The notes beneath the pieces are model-generated. The model was not told the DNA's origin, did no database searches, and saw only the letters and a program-made list of their open reading frames with translations. Shown here piece after piece: positions 8,213 through 22,857 of a stretch of 22,857 nucleotides of DNA. Location of the stretch: positions 1-22,857 of the forward strand of contig MZNV01001898.1 of the NCBI GenBank assembly GCA_002081555.1, given 5' to 3'. Positions within the stretch are counted from its first letter, which is position 1, and each line of letters opens with the position of its first letter. Position numbers and translations under genes: made by a program. This stretch comes from Protostelium mycophagum (lineage: Eukaryota > Evosea > Variosea > Protosteliida > Protosteliaceae).

Positions 8213-10241
8213 ATTATTAATGAATCCTCTGGTGATTTTGAGACGAAGATACCTGGCTTATCAAAAACATAAAATTGTCTTGTCTTGAAGTCTTTGTCCC
8301 AAGCAGGGATGTGACTACCGTAATTTCCACCATAGACGATCTGTCAGATCTGTCAGATTGACACTCCGATTTGACACTCGTTACGTCACCTGAGCAGCAG
8401 ACAAGATGGAGGACATTGTGTGATCATCCTTACCTGGTTGGATGTTTTTGAGCACGTGGTCCAAGACCGTTCTTACGGAAGCGCCGTTCTGGTTTTCAAA
8501 ATGCCAGACATCCAGACCAACGGCGTCTCCCACCTTTAAAATTTAAAAAGAAATTTGGGCGGGAATGAAGGAAAACCTTGGCGATGGCAAAGAGAGCTTC
8601 AAGATGAAAGACGTTGTAGTGGTCACCGTCTGCACGTTTGTCCTAACGAATTTATAAAAATTATAAAAAGTTGGAATTTCAAGGAAATTTCGGTACCTCA
8701 AGAGGTTGAGACCCGTCTTTCTGGATTTGCTGTTGGAATTGCTTGTACAAATATCTTTCCACGATCAATCATTGTAGATGATATTGACTTACGTATTTAT
8801 GGTATTCTTAGCGGCTTCGGGGTTTCCGGAGAAGAACTGAAGGGCTGACGCTTGAGCAGTATAAAATGTGGCGTGGTTGTTTGCTTGATCTTTCTCTTGC
8901 TTCCCAAGGGAACTATCATGTACATTAATGTCGACATAGGAATTGTCGACACGAACGATGTGTACAGTGTCGACATTGAGAATATCGAGTTGTCGACGAT
9001 CAGGAAATTTCAATGAATGATCACCTAGTCTCAAGCCAGTTGACGTACATCGCCATCCATTTACTGAATTGCTGGGAACTCTGTTTTTTCCAGGAACTAC
9101 TCTTCTCTAAAGCCGGTACAAACGATACCATATTCATCAAATTTCTAGGAATTTTCAGTAAAATTAGTTGTAAAGCTCTGCCATTTTCTTGGCGTTATGA
9201 TCAGATAGGATTCGTCTACAACACGTACAATCCTCGTTGTAGACTCTCGATAAAAATAGCAGACAGATCTACCTGAAATCCAAAATTCCATAAGGACGGC
9301 CTTGCCATGTCCCAGGTCCTCTCACCACCTTTTCATATTTTATTTTTTATTTTTTTTGATTTTTTTTACTTTGTTTTTTTCGATTTTTTTTTGCTTTTTT
9401 TACGGAAATTTGGAAAAAAATATAATCTCATACCTGTGCGAAATTCAAATTTGGTTTCATGGCGGTGCTACTGTTGATAAACCATGTCTCTAAAAATAGA
9501 ATTGACTGGGATAAATCAGCACAGACGATTAAAACACTCCTAAAATTTTATCTGAATAAATCTCCAATTAAAGAAATAAAATAACACTTTTAAAAAAATA
9601 TTGAAAGTGTCTCAACCCTCGCGGCGAATTTTTCATCCCCAGTGATGACGTATGCAGTGGCTAATTTTCCGAACCCCGTGAAAGTGTTGATCCATTGTTG
9701 TTTGGAGGGAAGCTCCATGGCAGTTGGGTTGAATTCTCCATCTCTCCTGACAAAAGGGCAATTGTGGTCTGGATCTTGCTTTTGAACGTCCTGAAAAATC
9801 AGAAATTTTATTGTTTTCGAATTTTCAGATTATTTTTTATGTTTTTTTTTACAACAAATTTGTGATTTTTACTTTCAAAGGACCAACATCATGATGTGGA
9901 TACAATGCATTTGTTACGTACCGTTTTCCCCGTGCAGTCTGGCCAGAAGTAGGGCGCGAAAGACATGTAATCACGCTTGTCACCAGTGGGAGGAATGATG
10001 GAGGTTGCAGTGAGAGTGTAAGGTCCCTCTGTCAGATATTTCTCTGCTGTCTTAATGAAGGGTCCTCTGAGATCCACCGACATGTTCCTCCCAGCAAAAA
10101 TGGCCTTTATCATAATCAGCACTACTAAATGATGGACATCACCTTCGGATTGGTGAAGAGAAGAACGTCATCATAACCATCAGCTGCCAAACATGTCGCC
10201 AAGCAGGAGATCAACACTAGCGACAGAATGGCCCCTCTCAT
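8074..10241 (-). CDS. Secreted alginate lyase-family protein (PF05426-like)
   Basis: Exons, from the start: 10143-10241, 9922-10104, 9790 to about 9602, about 9490-9434, 9328-9273, 9215 to about 9174, about 9110-9025, 8912-8793, 8754-8697, 8642-8577, 8533-8390 and 8340-8074. The signal peptide is MRGAILSLVLISCLATCLAA. Alginate-lyase (alpha/alpha toroid) features in order: DYMSFAPYFWPDC, STAMKPNLNFAQ, GPGTWQGRPYGILDF, the NNH motif in KDQANNHATFY, IQKDGSQPLE, DHYNVFHLEALFAIA and GLDVWHFENQNGASVRTVLD. The family cleaves uronate polysaccharides by beta-elimination and is best known from bacteria, fungi and oomycetes. Two introns (about 9491-9601 and 9111-9173) lack usable GT donors. The C-terminus overlaps the membrane-protein gene in antisense. 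Fold assignment firm; substrate unknown. Confidence 0.85.
8930..8997. repeat. Cluster of four GTCGAC palindromes in an alginate-lyase intron
   Basis: GTCGAC occurs at 8930, 8945, 8969 and 8992, with spacings of 15, 24 and 23 nt. Two copies extend to the palindrome TGTCGACA or nearly so. All lie inside the intron between exons ending at 9025 and starting at 8912. Confidence 0.9.
9330..9430. repeat. T-rich low-complexity tract in an intron
   Basis: Runs of 6-9 T broken by single bases on the plus strand; A-rich in the alginate-lyase transcript. It is bounded by the exons ending at 9434 and starting at 9328. An open frame through it is a composition artefact. Confidence 0.85.
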
Positions 10242-10439
10242 CTTTGGTGTTTAGAAGTGTTCTGCCAAAAATTTTCTTCGCCAATTTTCGAAATATGCCG
10301 CCTTTGACAGCTTTCATGTGGACCATGATGGACAGATCCATTTTGCCAATCAACTGCTCATGATTCACGACTGACGAGCAGTATGTCTAAAGATGAGTCT
10401 TCTCTCCATCGTCATCAAATCCACTTGAAAAAATCAAAT

Positions 10440-12293
10440 TTATAAGGTGATTTTTTTTTTGATTTTCTCCATCCTTTTTCCCGCCATTTTTCTCGCCCTG
10501 AAGGCGCCCTCCTCCAAAATCTGAAACTCTTAATCCAATCTACAATTGACATTCTAAATTTAGAACTTTTACCTTTTCTACTTCGGGCTGGTTGTTCATG
10601 AAATATTCTAATCTTTCTCTAATCGGGTGAATCATTTTTTCTAATTCTTCGGCAAGCGCCGATTTCAACTGCGCGTGTCCGGAATCCTACAAAATCAGCT
10701 GAAGTTTCGCGAAAAATTCTCAGAAATGGATCAGAATCTTCTCGAAAATTCACCTGAAATTCCTTGGAAACTTCGTGGAGATCTCTTCCGGTAGTTTCGG
10801 CGTACATTCTGACCAAGTTGTAGACGCCCGGTCTTCCCACCTTATCGAGCGTAACCCCCATTGTAGAATCAGTGACCGCACGACGAATTTTCTTGGAAAT
10901 CGCCTCACGGCTGTCAGAAAGTTCGATCCTGGAATCTGGAGATATGGCAGATTTTGACATCTTTGACGTGGGATCGTTTAAGCTCATCACTCTTGACAAC
11001 GGTGCTGGTAAATTCTCAGATTCATGGTTTTCATCATTTTTATAATTTTTGATAATTCTTTTATTAAATTTTTTATTAATTTTTTGATTTTATTTTGATT
11101 TTATTTTAATTAATTCTTTTCATTTTTTAAATTTGGCGGAAATTTCACTCACTTTCCATGGACCAAGGTACTGTCATGGTGTCACATCTGTAATATCTAT
11201 TGAAGTTCAGAGCCAACCTTCTCGCCAAGCGGATGTGCTGCCTCTGGTCCTCACCCACAGGGACATGTGTCGTTCTGTGTGTGTTAAAAATAGATTACGA
11301 GACTACAAAATTCTCCATGACATCAGAGGAAAATGAAAAATGTACACGTATTGGACCAAAAATTCACGTGATTTTGCACGGTAATTCACGTGGAATGAAA
11401 ATGCGATTAAAGTTGCTAAAAATAGAATGAATACCCATATAACAAAATATCCGCAGCCATCAGTGTCGGGTACGTGTACAACCCTGTGAAATTTCAGTCC
11501 ACTTTCCTCCAAAAATCACTGAAATTTCGATGAAATTTCACCTTGTGATTTGTAATTCCCGCCTTCTGATTTGTCTCTGAATTGGTGCATCCCGTCTAGA
11601 TGTGACACACCGGTAAGACATCCTAAAATCCAATACAATTCAGAGTGCTCTGGTACCTTAACGCGTGAGTCGCGGTAGTAAAGGTGAGTTGTTTTCATTA
11701 ACATTCTTTGGCATATGTTCTGTTCATCCATTTTGACAATAAAAATTTTTAATTACATGAGATTGTCGAAAGAGGATGCATTTCTTTGGGTCAATTCCAC
11801 AAGCTAGCAGATTAGCTGCTAGTTCTATAGAGTTCTTCTTTATGTTCTGTCTTGGTGCTGTGTCATCATGAGCTTTGATCAGAAACAACGTCAGATGAAA
11901 TTACTTGTATCAGGTTGTTCGATTTGATATTCTTTGAGGGCGGTCATTGTGTGGAGATCAACAGCAGAAAAGATGAGCTAAAGACAATTCATCATTTCAA
12001 ACTACATAGATCTGCTCACCTTGTCTGGATCATTAATCTGTTCTTGTAATTTGACCCAGTGTGAAATAGCACCAAAGTAGTTGCCAAGATGGACCGCACC
12101 TGTCGGTTGTATACCTGAGAAAACTCTTCCTATTGCCGCCTACACAGTATTAAAGGTTAGCCAGAAAGTGATAGATCACCGTTTTTGGTGCCATATCCTG
12201 GTCTGCCACTTCATTTAAAGAGGAATTGAACCTCTTTGGAATGATGTTCGGGTTTCTGGCTTTAAACGGTTGAAATTTCATGTTCCTCAACAT
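10440..12293 (-). CDS. WARS2: Mitochondrial tryptophanyl-tRNA synthetase
   Basis: A class I aminoacyl-tRNA synthetase charging mitochondrial tRNA-Trp. The N-terminus ([16 protein letters not shown]...) is basic and Ser/Asn-rich like a mitochondrial targeting peptide. The HIGH-type motif appears as [13 protein letters not shown] in exon 2 (12020-12139). It is followed by [81 protein letters not shown], and the KMSKS loop in [11 protein letters not shown]. The C-terminal helices end in [16 protein letters not shown]. This order matches bacterial-type/mitochondrial TrpRS rather than cytosolic WARS1. All introns resolve as GT-AG. An in-frame ATG at 12317 would add eight residues. The gene follows the upstream gene's stop by 31 nt or less, suggesting an operon or trans-splicing at CTCTCAG just before the ATG. 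Confidence 0.93.
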
Positions 12294-12324
12294 CACTCTG
12301 CTGAGAGGCCCGCTCATGTCTTCG

Positions 12325-12781
12325 TTAAGTTTGAATTCCCGTGAACTCGTACAATACATCGCCCGTAAACACTGTGAGTCTACATCTTTCAGAAAGACAG
12401 GAACTGATCTTTTTGCAAAATATTCTTCAATTTCACAAACACTGGAACGATAACCTAGATTGGAAGAGTTTTCCATCGGCCAGTTTTCTCAGAGTGACTA
12501 TGAAGTCTTGTTGAACTGACAGTTTCCACAACCACGAATCGAGAATAGCACCATAAAGACACTACAGAAAAGGGAAAAAATTTATGACCTGTAATGGATC
12601 AGTCTGGAGCGCTCATCCTGTGGCTGTTCATATGATCATTAATAACTTTAGGCTCTGCTGCTGTTTCGAAAGAGGGGTCATACCACACCTCACACACGCT
12701 TTTGATCCTTCCACTACAACGCATTTTGATAGGCTGGTCCGTGGCAAATTCCACCGCACTCCGAACACGATCATCACACAT
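12325..12781 (-). CDS. Small unrecognised gene directly upstream of WARS2
   Basis: Exon frames on the minus strand read MCDDRVRSAVEFATDQ...VCEVWYDPSFETAAEPK, then CLYGAILDSWLWKLSVQQDF...LADGKLFQSR, then IFCKKISSCLSERCRL...YEFTGIQT and a TAA stop at 12325-12327. Joins use GTTATT and GTTATC donors and TTCTGTAG and TTGAAG acceptors; the first join is tentative. The segments have ordinary coding composition, but I do not recognise the family. The ATG at 12779-12781 overlaps the ATG of the opposite-strand HINT3-like gene, so the true start may be downstream, for example the ATG at 12724. The stop is 31 nt from the WARS2 ATG. Expression as a distinct gene is likely; its exact structure is not settled. 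Confidence 0.45.
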
Positions 12782-13552
12782 GACTACGGGAGACGTGGGA
12801 CTCTTTTTTGGACCTGGATTTGGAGTGTGGGGTGTGATCGTTCCTGGACTATGCCTCTTTCTATTCTTTCTGTATCGAGCTTATAAATTGACACAACCTT
12901 GCATTTTCTGCAATATAATCCACCGCAAAGAGACTGCAGACATAGTTTATGAGGTAATGCACAAGTTTGATTTGGAAAATGATGAGATCAGAATGAACTG
13001 GTGATATGTATCAAAGACATACGACCTATGTCAAAATTTCACGTATTGGTAATACCAAAGAAGCACATAGAAGATCAAGGTTGTGTCAGGATGGATCATG
13101 GCAAATACAGTGAGTTGACCTCTGTGCGTCATCTGACTTTTGTAATCTAAATCTGATCACATCAAATCATGTTCTTATGTTCAATAGTTGATGCCATGAC
13201 CCGCGCCAGCCGCCAGGTTTCAGAATATCTCTCTACTCATCATTAATCACCACAGATCACCGCGGACTCTACAGATCACAAGTCCTTCATAATGGGCTTC
13301 ACCCGCTCTTATTTCATCACCGTTCCCCACTTGCATCTACACGTCATCGGAGAGCCTCTCGACTGCTCTTGGATCAGAAAGAAATTGAGTCTGAACAATT
13401 GGGTCCATCAACCGCTGATAGAGTTCATCACCCAAGTGAAAAAAATGTTTGCAGCTGAAGAGTGAGGAATCGTGTTTTTTTAAATAAATTAATATTATTT
13501 TTTCATTCTGAAATTCTTCAGGGCGGCTCTGAGGAAACACAAAACGAAATAA
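12780..13552 (+). CDS. HINT3: HIT-family nucleotide hydrolase, HINT3-like, with N-terminal membrane anchor
   Basis: Five exons (12780-12953, 12992-13109, 13188-13216, 13256-13461, 13522-13552) give 185 residues. A hydrophobic segment, VWGVIVPGLCLFLFFLYRAY (about residues 16-35), is followed by the HIT domain: CIFCNIIHRKETADIVYE, NELVICIKDIRPMSKFHVLV, IPKKHIEDQ and the catalytic histidine triad in PHLHLHVIGE. HIT proteins hydrolyse nucleoside phosphoramidates and acyl-AMP. The C-terminal tail (WIRKKLSLNNWVHQPLIEFI) resembles the HINT3 branch rather than HINT1 or FHIT. The membrane segment is not a feature I recall for human HINT3. The TAA stop overlaps an AATAAA signal at 13548-13553. It lies head to head with the small gene at 12325-12781. 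Confidence 0.85.
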
Positions 13553-13553
13553 A

Positions 13554-13871
13554 AATGAATTGCAATTTTTTACAATTATTTTTCTTAAAAATTGACGATT
13601 TTTTGCATGAAATCTGAATCAAAATTTCAATTTAAGACATGAAATCAAAATAATTTTTCAAAAACAAAAAAGGCTGGGACAGTGCAACATCCATCAATGG
13701 TGTCACCTTCATCATGATTGATTTTGATTAGTTCATGGACCACACCGAGCTGATGGCTTGGGCTTATTCACCAAAAGTTCTGTAGCATGAGTGTTGAAAA
13801 TTTCAAGAACTTTCCCAACGGACATCTCGTCCTCCAGCTGATCAAAATACGAACAGCTGACCTCCAGCCAC
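13554..13871. other. Spacer between HINT3-like gene and PRP16
   Basis: AT-rich after the HINT3-like stop, then about 140 bp of more balanced composition before the PRP16 ATG. A minus-strand frame (13733-13873) encodes 46 residues starting at an ATG that shares CATG with the PRP16 start. No promoter motif was recognised. Confidence 0.5.
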
Positions 13872-20703
<6,832 letters not shown>

Positions 20704-20709
<6 letters not shown>

Positions 20710-20804
20710 GATCGAGTTGTAGATCGAAATAAACGGTCGGTCGAGTTGTAGATTGTCGCGTTGTAGATTGTCGCGTTGTAGATTGTCGCGTTGTAGATTG
20801 TCGT
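20704..20804. repeat. Tandem array of GTTGTAGAT units
   Basis: Two GTTGTAGATCGA units begin at 20704 and 20716. After a 17-nt gap that carries AATAAA, four near-exact 15-nt units GTTGTAGATTGTCGC follow at 20745, 20760, 20775 and 20790. Right after the array the word appears inverted as AATCTACA (20811-20818). The first unit supplies the PRP16 stop codon. Confidence 0.95.
20728..20733 (+). terminator. Poly(A) signal of PRP16 inside the repeat array
   Basis: AATAAA 19 nt after the PRP16 stop codon, between the 12-nt and the 15-nt repeat units. Confidence 0.6.
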
Positions 20805-21098
20805 GTTCTTCAATCTACACCGCGACTGTCGGTAACTGACGTGAACTTGACGTGCACAAAGAAGATGAAATAATGCTTGGTGTTTATTGGTCGGCGGAAA
20901 GGTTGTTCATTCCTCCTCTCTGGACAGAAGAAGAAGAATCTGACCTCCATGCTGGGTCTGTTGTTTTGATTGAACTTTTTGTTCAAGTGCACAGTGTTCT
21001 GGCCCTCTTTCACGTCTGTCTTAAGGACAGAATCGTGGTATAATTGGTTCTCGCCAAAACTAATCATATGAGAAGATGAAAAATGGAGACGATCCATC
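20805..21098. other. Convergent spacer between PRP16 and the small secreted-protein gene
   Basis: About 290 bp between convergent genes. TTTATT at 20883-20888 is AATAAA on the minus strand and probably marks the 3' end of the gene at 21099-21744. Both strands have short open frames without family features. Confidence 0.5.
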
Positions 21099-21744
21099 TT
21101 ACGTGGGGTCTTCCAACTCGACTCTAAGAGGCATCTTGGCGCAGTCCTTTCCTTTGGTGGTGAATTGAAGGTTCTGAGTGGATGTAGAGAGCTTCACAGC
21201 CTGTCTGTTATCAGACCAGATGTTAATAGAGATTTGGCCAAATGACCTTGTAGGTGCAGTCAATAGGGTGCCAGTAGTTTGATTTGACGGTGTATGGCTT
21301 GGACCACAGGACATCTACGGTCTGGACCTCGTTCTGATGGTTGAAACCACGGAGGATCAGTTGCACAGTGGAATCTGCTTGCTCCTTAAAGTCCAATATC
21401 ACCTGTCCAGAGGTTGTTGTGACATCATCCAGCCATGTTTGAGTGGCGTACTCATTCTGCAGGAAATCAGACCATTTCATGAAAGATAAAGAAAGCGATC
21501 TTACCCTCCAGAGCGTGAGCTTGGAATATCCTTGAGGCACAGAGACACCAGTGAAAGCGGCACGAAAGGTGGCGCGAGAGTCTTGTGGAAAGATGGTGAC
21601 GTTGTTATTCCAGTTTCCGTAGATGTCCAATGTGGAGAAGACGGCTATCAATTGAGTCACGTGGATCATCCAGAGCTACATACCGGAAGGTGCAGCCAGA
21701 CAGCAGGTTACGAAAGCAGCGAAGATGGCGATGCGTGTGTTCAT
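21099..21744 (-). CDS. Small secreted protein, unknown function
   Basis: Four exons (21684-21744, 21505-21644, 21247-21456, 21099-21200) join in frame with GT-AG introns to 170 residues. MNTRIAIFAAFVTCCLAAPS is a signal peptide. The mature part alternates hydrophobic and polar residues (LDIYGNWNNNVTIFPQDSRA, GQVILDFKEQADSTVQLILR), as in an all-beta domain. It contains several Trp and Tyr residues and a DCTYK...KDCAK pair that could form a disulphide. A carbohydrate-binding or similar beta-sandwich role is only a guess; no family was recognised. It is transcribed in the same direction as the laccase-like gene, about 400 bp downstream of it. Confidence 0.8.
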
Positions 21745-22141
21745 CGTTTGTTTGATGATGTTCTGATTGACAGGACGAAGCTTCTTATTACAAGCGACGT
21801 GGACTACCGTGATTTTGCTCGGTAATCTTAAATTTTGCTCGGTAATCTTAAGAAGCTTCCGCGGATGTAGATGTCGGGGTGATGTCAAAGAATAGCACAA
21901 CAAGTTTTCTACATCCGTTGACAGTTTTAAAACTTGCGAAAATTCGCGCATGAAGAATTGTAGGTTGATTTATAAACAGCAGCCCACGGTTAGACTTTGG
22001 CTTTTTTTTCAAAAGCTCGCTCGAAGAGAGTTTCCGCGGGGTCGTCCCGTCACTTCTCCAGCAGCTCTGTTCGTCATTTTTGTGATGAAGAAGGTGAGGA
22101 CTGAACCAAACAGAGCTGAAGCTACTGCTATCTACAACTAG
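21745..22141. other. Spacer between the small secreted gene and the laccase-like gene
   Basis: Contains a tiny element at 21777-21859 (11-bp inverted ends around a 20-bp tandem duplication) and one ATCTACAAC (22131-22139). An open frame at 21950-22141 shows no family features. The promoter of the small gene must lie here. Confidence 0.5.
21777..21859. mobile_element. Possible miniature inverted-repeat element (83 bp)
   Basis: GAAGCTTCTTA at 21777-21787 is the reverse complement of TAAGAAGCTTC at 21849-21859. Inside is a perfect 20-bp tandem duplication, ATTTTGCTCGGTAATCTTAA, at 21812-21831 and 21832-21851. No clear target-site duplication was found, so mobility is only a suggestion. Confidence 0.35.
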
Positions 22142-22857
22142 TCAGGACTTTAAATTCGATCCTAATATCTGTACCATCGGGGTCCAGCTATATTGGTACT
22201 TCTCTTCTTGCCCATTCAACATATCCGGTACGACAGCAGCAATTTGTGCTGAATTCTTCGCTGTCGGTTTCAGAGATGGTGTGTGTTTGGTAGAAGGAGG
22301 GTCGAAGCATTGCGCATAGTCTGGAGGGGGCGGTAACATCCTTCCGTGGGGATCGTTTGTCCTGAAGATCATGGCCATTCCTAGCATCACGTGAGACATT
22401 CATTCTACAGAGTTGTAGACAGAGAAAATGATGTTACCAAGCGCAAGATGCCATTCTACGTGACAGTGGAAGAACCAAACACCTGGGTTGTTGGCGACAA
22501 ATCTAAACACAGAATATCCATAACCTATATAAACATTCAGTAGAATAAAGTGAGTGTTCCAGAGATACGCACCTGGTACTGTAAAAGAATCACCAATGGT
22601 CAACACGTTCGCTGGCTGGTCATGTGGTTCCAAAAAGGGTGTCACATCACATGTTGTGTTGATGACCCTTCAGAGTGATCAGTTGACTCTTCAGTCGAAT
22701 TTTTCTGTTATCTTTACCACAAAGATATTACTATTCCAGGAACAAGAAAATGGTTGTAGATCAAGAATAATCACCTCTGTCCGCACTCATCAGTCTCATT
22801 CAGGTAAGGATCAAAAGGACCGACATCTACAAACCACACAGTATGGCCGTGCAGATG
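22142..22857 (-). CDS. Laccase-like multicopper oxidase, C-terminal part
   Basis: The third cupredoxin domain of a multicopper oxidase; the 5' part lies beyond the window. Exons: 22775-22857 starting [19 protein letters not shown] (trinuclear-site HxH motif), 22573-22667 ([20 protein letters not shown]), 22438-22524 ([20 protein letters not shown]), and a last exon from about 22401 to 22142 ([19 protein letters not shown]...[10 protein letters not shown]). HCHVEWH supplies the type 1 Cys and type 3 His ligands. These enzymes oxidise phenols and similar substrates while reducing oxygen to water. The last join cannot be made at an AG: in the required frame a TGA directly precedes ATGTCTCAC. If joined as proposed, Met falls ten residues after the Cys, at the type 1 axial position. 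Family call firm. Confidence 0.9.

Noticed and set aside
9302-9493. Phe/Leu-rich plus-strand frame
   Set aside because: Product of the poly-T tract inside an alginate-lyase intron.
10180-10368. Minus-strand frame of 62 codons upstream of the alginate-lyase start
   Set aside because: It overlaps exon 1 of alginate lyase in another frame. The signal peptide in the ATG-10241 frame and its join to exon 2 show which frame is used; at most it is an upstream ORF.
20745-20804. Four regular repeats considered as a CRISPR-like array
   Set aside because: Units are 15-nt head-to-tail copies without spacers, in a eukaryotic 3' UTR or intergenic region.
22188-22403. Minus-strand frame beginning [13 protein letters not shown]
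   Set aside because: It overlaps the laccase C-terminal exon in a different frame; the [12 protein letters not shown] frame matches multicopper-oxidase C-termini.

Overview
The window is nuclear DNA of a compact eukaryotic genome, most likely an animal. Genes sit a few tens to hundreds of bases apart and are split into many short exons by mostly 38-150 nt GT-AG introns. The products include animal or broadly eukaryotic housekeeping proteins: an SKA3-like kinetochore protein, mitochondrial tryptophanyl-tRNA synthetase, a HINT3-like HIT protein and the PRP16/DHX38 splicing helicase. The small introns, operon-like gene pairs and a few introns that do not fit GT-AG would suit a larvacean tunicate or another small-genome invertebrate, but the sequence alone does not settle the clade.

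Layout. 1-4324: two divergent paralogues (left copy on -, cut by the window edge; right copy complete on +) encoding secreted proteins with a C-terminal Fic-type domain. They share a promoter of about 110 bp and form a large inverted duplication. 4325-4945: convergent spacer rich in perfect palindromes. 4946-6374 (-): SKA3-like gene. 6550-7417 (+): secreted Gly/Leu-rich protein, followed after 45 nt by a multi-pass membrane protein (7463-8212, +). 8074-10241 (-): secreted alginate-lyase-family protein whose last exon lies antisense to the membrane-protein gene. 10440-12293 (-): mitochondrial TrpRS, directly downstream of a small unrecognised gene (12325-12781, -). 12780-13552 (+): membrane-anchored HINT3-like protein. 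13872-20709 (+): PRP16/DHX38 in about 24 exons. 20704-20804: short tandem array starting in the PRP16 stop codon. 21099-21744 (-): small secreted protein. 22142-22857 (-): 3' part of a laccase-like multicopper oxidase.

The most unusual material is (i) the Fic paralogue pair, with a non-standard Fic motif, a signal peptide and an N-terminal region that weakly recalls ADP-ribosyltransferase folds; its two copies are nearly identical in one block and clearly diverged in another, as if by gene conversion. (ii) The 9-mer GTTGTAGAT/ATCTACAAC is scattered through the window in both orientations (21 exact copies by hand count, 0.2 expected). It often provides the 3' splice site of introns and forms the tandem array after PRP16, which suggests intron-generating or MITE-like elements. 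(iii) Three intron junctions, in the alginate lyase and the laccase, cannot be resolved with GT-AG rules although protein-family continuity requires them.

No tRNA, rRNA, CRISPR array or autonomous transposon was seen. All exon joins were made by eye from reading-frame continuity and remembered family patterns; no alignment was run.
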